A stretch of DNA of 13,746 nt, from positions 1-13,746 of the forward strand of contig CBEVZC010000079.1 of NCBI GenBank assembly GCA_965554225.1, read 5' to 3'. The DNA comes from BMS3ABIN04 sp965554225. GTDB lineage: Bacteria > Bacteroidota > Ignavibacteria > Ignavibacteriales > Melioribacteraceae. A program made the position numbers and the translations under genes. Below are positions 7,986-13,746 of the stretch, piece by piece; the first letter of the stretch is position 1; every line of letters starts with the position of its first letter. The notes under the pieces are model-generated. The model was not told the DNA's origin. It was given only the letters and a program-made list of their open reading frames with translations, and searched no databases.

Positions 7986-8660
7986 TCAATTTGAAATTGG
8001 TTTAACTCTTCGGGCACCAACATAATGACTTTTATAATATGAATTACTTAATGATGAAATGGTTACACCCTGAGATGAACTTGCGTGGGCAAAAAGTGAG
8101 TCTCCTATATAAATGCCTACGTGACCAGGATACACACCTTTTTGAGTATCGAAATAAATGAGATCTCCAAACTTTAACTTCGATTTTTTGCCGATGATTT
8201 GTCCTACTCTATATTGCCCTCTTGCAGTTCTTGGTAAATTTACACCTATGGATTTACGATATACCTTCTGTGTGAAGGCGGAACAATCTATTCCCTTTTT
8301 CGAAGAACCTCCGTATTTATACGGTGTATCGAGATAATTAATAATTTCAAATAGTACTTTTTCTCTTGGAGTTAAGGCGCGTGAAAGTTTTTTTAAGCTA
8401 TTAAATTTACGAATAAATTCAGTAGGATTTATATTAGCTTCAGAGGGTAATGCTTCCGTTTCATCTTTCCCGGGATTATTATATTTATTGACTTTTTTCT
8501 GCTCTTTATCCTTTTCGGCAAATCTGATTACACTGTTTTTACTTTCCGGTTCCTGCTCTTTCGGTTTATCATACCTTCTGTAATTAGACGTTGACGCACA
8601 CGAATTTAACAATAAGCTAATTACAAGAAAAAAAGAGGCAATATATAAATGCCTAATCAT
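7986..8660 (-). CDS. NlpC/P60 family lipoprotein (putative peptidoglycan endopeptidase)
   Basis: A 224-residue secreted lipoprotein. Residues 1-20 form a signal peptide ending in a lipobox LNSC, with lipidated C21. A charged, probably disordered linker runs from about 25 to 80, and the C-terminal domain (about 88-210) is NlpC/P60, a cysteine peptidase fold that cuts D-Glu-linked bonds in wall peptides. The catalytic cysteine is C116 in GIDCSAF, and the histidines are H170 (GHVGIYIG) and H182 (FAHASS), so the triad looks intact. It should act in the periplasm, anchored to a membrane, in cell-wall turnover. The ATG lies 8 nt after the sigma factor stop codon, with AGGG overlapping that stop, so it is the last gene of the operon and probably coupled to the sigma gene. 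Confidence 0.9.
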   Translation of the reverse strand: MIRHLYIASFFLVISLLLNSCASTSNYRRYDKPKEQEPESKNSVIRFAEKDKEQKKVNKYNNPGKDETEALPSEANINPTEFIRKFNSLKKLSRALTPREKVLFEIINYLDTPYKYGGSSKKGIDCSAFTQKVYRKSIGVNLPRTARGQYRVGQIIGKKSKLKFGDLIYFDTQKGVYPGHVGIYIGDSLFAHASSSQGVTISSLSNSYYKSHYVGARRVKPISN

Positions 8661-8668
8661 CGTAAGGA

Positions 8669-9523
8669 TTACCCTAGATATGACCTTAAAAACCTGCTTC
8701 TTGAAGTATGGCGAAGTCTTCTAATAGCTTTTTCTTTTATTTGACGAACTCTTTCCCTAGTTAAATGAAATTTTTCACCAATTTCTTCAAGAGTAAAAGA
8801 ATGGTCGTCATCAAGACCAAAATATAATCTAATTACTTCAGCTTCCCTTTCAGTTAAAGTTGACAAAGCTCGTTCAATCTCTCTTTGAAGAGAATCAGAC
8901 ATTAAAGATTTATCCGGAGACGGATCTTCCTCGCTGGAAAGCATATCAAGCAAGCTATTACTTTCACCTTGAGCAAAAGGAGCATCCATCGATACGCTGC
9001 GGCCGGCTATTTTTAACGTATCCGATATTTCATCTAAATCCATGTCCAATTCATTTGCAAGTTCAGTTGCACTCGGTTCTCTTTCATATTCCTGCTCTAA
9101 ATTGCTATATGCTTTACCAATTTTATTAAGAGTCCCAACACGGTTTAAGGGCAGACGTACAATTCTGGACTGTTCTGCCAATGCTTGCAAGATAGACTGG
9201 CGGATCCACCAAACAGCATATGAAATAAACTTGAATCCCCTTGTTTCGTCAAATCTTTTAGCTGCTTTTATTAGACCTAAATTCCCTTCGTTTATTAAAT
9301 CTCCTAAAGAAAGTCCTTGGTTCTGATATTGTTTAGCAACACTTACAACAAAACGCAAATTAGATTTCACAAGTTTTTCAAGTGCAAACTGATCGCCTTT
9401 CTTAATTCTTATTGCCAGATCAATTTCATCTTCCGGATTGAGCAAATCAACTTTACCAATTTCCTGAAGATATTTATCAAGCGATTGACTTTCTCTATTT
9501 GTGAATTGTTTTGTGATTTTCAA
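8669..9523 (-). CDS. rpoD: Primary-type RNA polymerase sigma factor (RpoD/SigA family)
   Basis: A 284-residue sigma-70 factor that should direct core RNA polymerase to housekeeping promoters. It has region 1.2 (about 12-45), region 2 with the core-binding and -10 recognition helices (about 50-120, including NLGLIKAAKRFDETRG and SYAVWWIRQSI), region 3 (about 121-195) and region 4 with the -35 helix-turn-helix (TLEEIGEKFHLTRERVRQIK, 244-263). It lacks region 1.1 and the large non-conserved insert, as is normal for the primary sigma of Bacteroidota and Chlorobi relatives; a group 2 paralogue cannot be ruled out. The start is TTG (9521-9523), supported by GAGGT 7 nt upstream and by family N-termini reading LKITKQ. 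The gene begins 10 nt after the second BMC vertex gene. Confidence 0.92.
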   Translation of the reverse strand: MKITKQFTNRESQSLDKYLQEIGKVDLLNPEDEIDLAIRIKKGDQFALEKLVKSNLRFVVSVAKQYQNQGLSLGDLINEGNLGLIKAAKRFDETRGFKFISYAVWWIRQSILQALAEQSRIVRLPLNRVGTLNKIGKAYSNLEQEYEREPSATELANELDMDLDEISDTLKIAGRSVSMDAPFAQGESNSLLDMLSSEEDPSPDKSLMSDSLQREIERALSTLTEREAEVIRLYFGLDDDHSFTLEEIGEKFHLTRERVRQIKEKAIRRLRHTSRSRFLRSYLG

Positions 9524-9528
9524 TGAAA

Positions 9529-9536
9529 TTACCTCA
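9529..9536 (-). promoter_or_regulatory. Stop-embedded ribosome binding site of the sigma factor
   Basis: TGAGGTAA on the minus strand holds both the TGA stop of the upstream vertex gene and the GAGGT Shine-Dalgarno of the sigma factor, whose TTG start is 5 nt further. A ribosome finishing the vertex gene would cover this site, so translation is probably coupled. Confidence 0.6.
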
Positions 9537-9806
9537 AAAATTTTCAGAATTAATTGAATCTACAATACCAACTATTGATGCATCAACCGGAGCCATATCA
9601 ACATCCATTGCAATAACCGATTCACTCGAAGTGGCGTAAAATATTATTTCGCCGGGTCCCGCTCCTATTGTGTCAACAGCAACAATCGCGTCTCCAATTT
9701 CTTTTAAATGTGAGTTAATAGGCTGCACAAATTGGAGCTTATAACCTTTAACGGCATCATATTTACGAGTTGCCCAAATTGTTCCTATTACTCTACCTAA
9801 AATCAT
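9534..9806 (-). CDS. EutN/CcmL bacterial microcompartment vertex protein (BMC-P), copy 2
   Basis: A 90-residue BMC-P protein. Members form pentamers that cap the vertices of icosahedral protein organelles. The family pattern is clear: GRVIGTIWATRK (4-15), hydrophobic strand LQFVQPI (24-30), the hallmark VAVDTIGAGPGE (42-53) and the C-terminal PVDASIVGIVD (73-83). The usual GSSAR segment is replaced by TSSESV (59-64), so it has diverged from copy 1. The ATG shares one base with the TAA stop of copy 1 (TAATG), a classic coupled junction. No BMC hexamer shell gene or encapsulated enzyme lies in the window, so its partners must be elsewhere. Confidence 0.93.
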   Translation of the reverse strand: MILGRVIGTIWATRKYDAVKGYKLQFVQPINSHLKEIGDAIVAVDTIGAGPGEIIFYATSSESVIAMDVDMAPVDASIVGIVDSINSENF

Positions 9807-10105
9807 TAGTTTTCCACAATTTCTTTTAATTTCTCTTTTACTGAAATATCAAGCTTATCAACAATAGCCATTATAACTGCATCTACCGGTTTATCTTTTG
9901 TAAATGTAGTTTGACGTGCCGAACTTCCTTGTGCAAAAAGAACTATTTCGCCTACACCGGCTCCAACAGAATCCACCGCTACAACAAAACCGTTTTTAGG
10001 TTTATAATCCAAATCGAGCTGCTGAACGATTAAAAATTTAGCTCCAACCAATTTCTCATCTTTTCTGGTTGACCAAACCGTACCAATTACTTTTCCTAAA
10101 TGCAC
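9806..10105 (-). CDS. EutN/CcmL bacterial microcompartment vertex protein (BMC-P), copy 1
   Basis: A 99-residue BMC-P protein and paralogue of the next gene. It carries GKVIGTVWSTRK (4-15), FLIVQQL (24-30), VAVDSVGAGVGE (42-53), the canonical GSSAR (60-64) and PVDAVIMAIVD (73-83), plus a lysine/glutamate-rich tail of about 12 residues (88-99) that its neighbour lacks. The tail might be an extra helix at the pentamer rim. The start is GTG (10103-10105) preceded by GAGG at 5 nt, with the TGA stop of the PIN gene inside the same TGAGGTAA element. It sits 7 nt after the PIN toxin gene, so it is read in one transcript with deoB and the toxin-antitoxin pair. Confidence 0.94.
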   Translation of the reverse strand: MHLGKVIGTVWSTRKDEKLVGAKFLIVQQLDLDYKPKNGFVVAVDSVGAGVGEIVLFAQGSSARQTTFTKDKPVDAVIMAIVDKLDISVKEKLKEIVEN

Positions 10106-10107
10106 AC

Positions 10108-10115
10108 TTACCTCA
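10108..10115 (-). promoter_or_regulatory. Stop-embedded ribosome binding site of BMC-P copy 1
   Basis: TGAGGTAA on the minus strand joins the TGA stop of the PIN gene to a Shine-Dalgarno for the GTG start 2 nt past the element. It is the same octamer as at the vertex-sigma junction (9529-9536). Confidence 0.6.
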
Positions 10116-10499
10116 TAAATCTTTTGATGTTAAAATTTTTATGCCGCTGTTTTCAAACTTCTCTGTATCATAGGTTAATATAGGCAATTTATTTAACTTT
10201 GCCACAGTACAAATTATTGCATCACGAACTGATGAACCCTTTCCAATATACTCATCTACATACAAACTATATCTAGCATGAAGACCTAAAACTTTAAGCG
10301 CACTTAGCAATGATAATACAATTTCTTTTTCACTTTTACTATTAACGGAATAAATCAGTTCTGACGAATTAATTACCGTCGTAAAACAAATACCCTTCTT
10401 CATTGCTTTTTCTAAAGCAGACAACGAATTCGAACTATGCTTTAAATGTTCTAATAATATATCCGTTTCTACTAAAAATTCAATCTTATTTTTATTCAA
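10113..10499 (-). CDS. PIN-domain protein, VapC-like toxin
   Basis: A 128-residue single-domain PIN protein, expected to be a magnesium-dependent endoribonuclease. The four acidic positions of the family are all visible: D13 in VETDILLEHL, E47 in INSSELIYS, D93 in VRDAIICTVA and D111 in ILTYDTEKF, so the active site looks intact. The start is TTG (10497-10499), one base after the stop of the upstream AbrB-like gene; no ATG precedes the first conserved aspartate, and an AGGA lies about 12 nt upstream. The pairing with a small AbrB-like protein and the antitoxin-first order fit a VapBC-type type II toxin-antitoxin module. The RNA target cannot be told from sequence. Confidence 0.85.
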   Translation of the reverse strand: MNKNKIEFLVETDILLEHLKHSSNSLSALEKAMKKGICFTTVINSSELIYSVNSKSEKEIVLSLLSALKVLGLHARYSLYVDEYIGKGSSVRDAIICTVAKLNKLPILTYDTEKFENSGIKILTSKDL

Positions 10500-10500
10500 T

Positions 10501-10773
10501 TCAAAAATCGTTCCTAATACTAAGTTTTTTCAAGTTCCCCTTACTTTTCATAAAATCCAAAACAGTATTTATGGGAATTCCCTGAACTTCTTTTATTTTT
10601 TCCGCAAGATTTATATTAATATTTTCAAAATCAGCATTCTCAGCTAAAATTTCTATTTTAACTTTTTTATACCCTTTCGAGAACAAATCCTTAATTAACC
10701 GTTTAGGAACAATTAATTGACCATCTGAAGTTATTTCCGCTTCAACAGTTAATATTTTAGCTAAATTAGGCAT
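10501..10773 (-). CDS. AbrB/MazE-like antitoxin of the PIN toxin
   Basis: A 90-residue protein whose N-terminal half (about 8-44) reads as an AbrB-type swapped-hairpin DNA-binding domain: VEAEITSDGQLIVPKRL (10-26) followed by a strand VKIEIL (38-43). The C-terminal half (about 55-90) is charged, with the pattern expected of a toxin-wrapping tail. It would bind and neutralise the downstream PIN toxin and may repress transcription locally. Its ATG lies inside the end of deoB, an 8-nt overlap, and its TGA is one base from the toxin start. The family call rests on the VapB-like hairpin pattern and on context; overall similarity to named antitoxins is modest. Confidence 0.7.
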   Translation of the reverse strand: MPNLAKILTVEAEITSDGQLIVPKRLIKDLFSKGYKKVKIEILAENADFENININLAEKIKEVQGIPINTVLDFMKSKGNLKKLSIRNDF

Positions 10774-11935
10774 TCTCTTCTAAAAAACTTGTTCCATTTA
10801 AGTCATTATTAATCTTAAAAAAATGAGCTGCAGTTTGAGCAACATCGGAAAAAGTTTCTCTTATGCCTAAACTTTTCCCCGATTTGTTTTTTCTATAAAA
10901 CAGCAAAGGTACATATTCTCTACTATGATCCGTACTTGGAGTAGTCGGGTCGTTTCCGTGATCAGCTGTAATAATTAACGCATCTGTCTCATCTAGAGAC
11001 TCCAGAATTTCAGGTAGAGCTTCATCAAATTCTATTAATGCACCGTGAAATCCTTCGGGATTATTCCGGTGACCAAAATATACATCAAAATCGACTAAAT
11101 TAGCAAAAATGAAACTATTTTTTGTCTCGCTAATACTTTGTATTATTTTCCGAATACCTTCTTGATTGGATTTTGTTTTTTCAATTACATCAATTCCACG
11201 ATAATTAAACAGATCGTTAACTTTACCAATCCCAATAGTTTTTATTCCACTTTTTGAAGCGTAATCAAGAATTGTGTCGGAAACCGGATCGACCGAAAAA
11301 TCGCGTCTATTTGTTGTTCTTGTATAATTACCGTTACTTCCCAAAAATGGTCGTGCTATAACTCTTCCAACTGTATTATTTCCAACTAAGACTTTCTTTC
11401 TAGCTATTTCACATATTTTATAAAGTTTTTCTAACGGAATTACTTCTTCGTGTGCTGCAATTTGGAAAACGGAATCCGCCGAAGTATAAACTATTGGATA
11501 ACCGGTTTTAACATGTTGATCGCCAAGTTCTTGAATTATTACCGTACCGGAAGCAGGTTTATTACCCAAGACTCCTTTTACTCCCGTTTCTTTCTTAAAT
11601 AATTCAATCAATTCTTCCGGAAATCCGTTAGGATAAACTGGAAACTTAAAATTGACCGGAACACCTGCAATTTCCCAATGCCCGCTGGTTGAATCTTTCC
11701 CGGTAGATATTTCTCTCATTTTTCCGTACGAAGCAATGGGCTCTTTTTGCGCCGGAACCCCCGTTAAATCTTCAATATTTCCAAGTCCCATTTTTGCCAT
11801 ATTAGGTAATTTTAAACCATTTACTAAACGAGAAATATTGCCGAGAGTGTTACTGCCTATATCACCATATCGGTCTGCATCGGGTAACTCTCCAATTCCA
11901 ACTCCATCCAAAATAATAATTACAAAATTATTCAT
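10766..11935 (-). CDS. deoB: Phosphopentomutase
   Basis: A complete 389-residue enzyme of the alkaline phosphatase superfamily that interconverts (deoxy)ribose 1-phosphate and 5-phosphate, linking nucleoside phosphorolysis to pentose metabolism. Visible are the first metal aspartate D10 in LDGVGIGELPDA, the phosphorylated threonine region GKDSTSGHWE (T83 by comparison with known enzymes), SADSVFQIAAHEE (152-164), D284 and H289 in DFDVYFGHR, D325-H326 in ADHGNDPTTPSTDHSRE, and H337. All expected di-metal ligands appear present. The ATG lacks a clear Shine-Dalgarno and follows 46 AT-rich nt after the GAF protein. The 3' end overlaps the antitoxin gene by 8 nt. Usual deo partners (deoC, phosphorylases) are not in the window. 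Confidence 0.95.
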   Translation of the reverse strand: MNNFVIIILDGVGIGELPDADRYGDIGSNTLGNISRLVNGLKLPNMAKMGLGNIEDLTGVPAQKEPIASYGKMREISTGKDSTSGHWEIAGVPVNFKFPVYPNGFPEELIELFKKETGVKGVLGNKPASGTVIIQELGDQHVKTGYPIVYTSADSVFQIAAHEEVIPLEKLYKICEIARKKVLVGNNTVGRVIARPFLGSNGNYTRTTNRRDFSVDPVSDTILDYASKSGIKTIGIGKVNDLFNYRGIDVIEKTKSNQEGIRKIIQSISETKNSFIFANLVDFDVYFGHRNNPEGFHGALIEFDEALPEILESLDETDALIITADHGNDPTTPSTDHSREYVPLLFYRKNKSGKSLGIRETFSDVAQTAAHFFKINNDLNGTSFLEENA

Positions 11936-11981
11936 AAACTATTTAATTTTTAATTTTAATTATTTAATAATGTATGATCAG

Positions 11982-13746
11982 TTAAATACTCTTAACTGAA
12001 TTACCGCCTTTTTCAATCGCCTTATTCAAAGCAAGTTCAGCGTTTTTCATTACTTCTTCAAATTCTGTTTTATTCTTTGCAGAAGCTACCCCTATTGAAA
12101 CGGTAAAAGTAGTTTGCTTAGTTAAAACCTCAACCGGTTTCCTGGCAATTTTTATTCTTAATTTTTCAGCCCACAGAAAAACATCTTTAGTATTTTTATT
12201 AAAGAAGAAAACAGCAAAAATTTTATTACTTAACCTTCCAAAAAGATTTGTTAATGTTATTTCATCCCTAATTATATTAGTTATTGACATTAAAACTTTA
12301 GGGAAAGGGTCTTCTTCAAACAATGAACCTTCATCAAGAAATTCATCAATTTGGATTAGTGCAACGGCGCTCGGCACATCAAGTTCTTTTGATTTAATTA
12401 AATCACTGCTCATTCTTTCCATAAATGAATTATAATTAAGTGCTTTCGTCTCAATATCAAGCGATAATAAATTCATTAAGATTGAATTGGTCGAATAAGA
12501 ATAAACAATAAACGAAAAAAGTTTTGCAGCACTTCGTATAAATTTTATATCGGAATTTGAATAAATGTTTTTCTTCAAACTTTCAAAGCAGAGAACTCCA
12601 TAATTTTGCTCGTCATATACCAGAGGAACAGCTAAAAACGAACCTTCAAATTTAACATCTTCACTATCTGCAAATCTGATTATTTCCTTTTCCGCCGTAT
12701 CCTCAATCCTTACAGGAATACCGCTCATAATAGCTTTACCAACTTGAGTACCCTTCAAATTGATTTCTAAATTTTCTCCAACATATTTTAACGGTGTTTT
12801 ATTTATAGTTTTTAAAATTTTAAATCTCTGAAGATTAGGATCAAAATAAATAAATGTAAAAACATCCCAGGGAATTAAGTCTGTAACTGCAGAATATATG
12901 TTCTCAAAAAGTTCATTTTCGTTTTCAAATTTTTTATTCGCATTAATAACATTCAGTAATGCTTTAAGACGATCTTGAGAAGTTGTATCAACATATCTCT
13001 CTTCAAAAAGAGAAATTATAATAGCCAAAACTCTTACAAATCTGCCTAGATTATAAATAGTTTCAATGCCGAAAGTATCGTTTGCTTTTGAATCAAGGGC
13101 TAGAACTCCGGTTAAATGTTTTCCATAAAACAACGGAACACCGACAAAACTTTTAATTCCTTGCGGCAATTCATAATATCGAATAACATCAGCTTCGGCA
13201 TTTTGAGTAATATCGGTTAACAATTCCGGCTCTTCTTTTAATACAATTTTACTAAGTATATCATCTTCAATGTCAAATTTATCTTTAAGTATATCATCCG
13301 AATCGGAAATATATTTTTCGAGAGCCAGTTTTTGTTTTTTCTCATTATACCAAAAAAATAATGCCGAATGAGCCAGGAAAGATTCTTTTATAACGTTCAG
13401 AATTTTCTCAAGTACAAATACAAATTGTTCATCTTGGTTAACGCCTTCAGGTACTTTTTCAAATGCAATTTTCTCGAAGTTCTCTTTTAGATTTGCCGGT
13501 TTAATTGAAGTTCGCTTACCGGTATTTATTCTAGAATTTAACTTATCCGCAGTTAATACTTCGGAATTAGCGGGACCGGAAATTATTTTAAATTCTTCTC
13601 CAGCGTCGGTATCATAAGGCGAATCGACAAATTCCTCATCAGACGAAATATAGACCTCACTGTCATTGTTGAATATTCCTCTAATTCTTAGGGAATCCCG
13701 TAAAAATATAATAAACCCAACATAGATTACTAGAACTACCGATGCT
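11982..13746 (-). CDS. Membrane-anchored GAF-GAF protein with degenerate GGDEF domain (5' partial)
   Basis: The frame stays open to the right edge of the window, giving at least 587 codons; a start at TTG 13221-13223 would cut into the first GAF domain and is rejected. The visible N-terminus begins inside a hydrophobic helix (window residues 1-15, ending LRDSLRIRG), then an acidic linker (about 25-100), a first GAF domain (about 105-275), a second (about 280-440) and a GGDEF fold (about 450-587). GAF domains sense small ligands or redox; GGDEF normally makes cyclic di-GMP. Here the GGDEF position reads SNKIF (12216-12230) and the RxxD inhibitory site reads TLTN, so it should be neither an active cyclase nor an I-site c-di-GMP receptor. 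The TVSIGVA strand and AELALNKAIEKGGN helix still identify the fold. A signalling scaffold or GTP-binding sensor is plausible. It is the first visible gene of the operon, 46 nt before deoB. Confidence 0.88.
   Translation of the reverse strand, partial: ASVVLVIYVGFIIFLRDSLRIRGIFNNDSEVYISSDEEFVDSPYDTDAGEEFKIISGPANSEVLTADKLNSRINTGKRTSIKPANLKENFEKIAFEKVPEGVNQDEQFVFVLEKILNVIKESFLAHSALFFWYNEKKQKLALEKYISDSDDILKDKFDIEDDILSKIVLKEEPELLTDITQNAEADVIRYYELPQGIKSFVGVPLFYGKHLTGVLALDSKANDTFGIETIYNLGRFVRVLAIIISLFEERYVDTTSQDRLKALLNVINANKKFENENELFENIYSAVTDLIPWDVFTFIYFDPNLQRFKILKTINKTPLKYVGENLEINLKGTQVGKAIMSGIPVRIEDTAEKEIIRFADSEDVKFEGSFLAVPLVYDEQNYGVLCFESLKKNIYSNSDIKFIRSAAKLFSFIVYSYSTNSILMNLLSLDIETKALNYNSFMERMSSDLIKSKELDVPSAVALIQIDEFLDEGSLFEEDPFPKVLMSITNIIRDEITLTNLFGRLSNKIFAVFFFNKNTKDVFLWAEKLRIKIARKPVEVLTKQTTFTVSIGVASAKNKTEFEEVMKNAELALNKAIEKGGNSVKSI

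Noticed and set aside
9534..10105. A complete microcompartment operon in the window
   Set aside because: Only vertex (BMC-P) genes are present; I found no BMC hexamer or trimer shell gene and no signature enzyme with an encapsulation peptide.
13221..13223. TTG as start of the GAF/GGDEF protein
   Set aside because: The same frame stays open for 174 further codons to the window edge, with a transmembrane helix and the first half of a GAF domain, so the TTG is an internal leucine codon.

Overview
The window is a stretch of chromosome from a low-GC bacterium (roughly one third G+C by eye). It most resembles the Bacteroidota/Chlorobi side of the tree, perhaps an Ignavibacteria-like lineage. Two things point there: the sigma factor is a short primary-type RpoD of 284 residues without region 1.1, as in that group, and the start regions are very AT-rich. 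Placement rests on recognising protein families, not on a search. I see no transposase, integrase, CRISPR array, tRNA or rRNA.

Left part (1-6200): a long-chain acyl-CoA synthetase on the minus strand is followed by a divergent YqaA/VTT-type membrane protein on the plus strand. That gene converges on a complete transketolase. Next, on the minus strand, come a double CDGSH iron-sulfur protein and, downstream of it, an unrecognised seven-helix membrane protein. Class II fumarase (6393-7787) stands alone, with its own promoter candidate and a strong 13-bp terminator hairpin.

Right part (7986-13746): eight minus-strand genes are packed with small gaps or overlaps and look like one transcription unit. 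In transcription order they are: a membrane-anchored GAF-GAF protein with a degenerate GGDEF domain (5' end outside the window), phosphopentomutase (deoB), an AbrB-like antitoxin, a PIN-domain toxin, two tandem EutN/CcmL microcompartment vertex proteins, the primary-type sigma factor and an NlpC/P60 lipoprotein. Several junctions look translationally coupled: an 8-nt overlap, a 1-nt overlap, and Shine-Dalgarno sequences embedded in the preceding stop codon. Three of the starts are non-ATG.

The most interesting feature is this operon. BMC vertex genes occur without any shell hexamer, but with phosphopentomutase, which makes (deoxy)ribose 5-phosphate from nucleoside breakdown. That substrate link recalls the sugar-phosphate-utilising (DeoC-type) microcompartments, so this may be a satellite locus of such an organelle tied to the housekeeping sigma factor. 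A toxin-antitoxin pair sits between the two parts. The link is inference; the gene order and junctions are read directly from the sequence.
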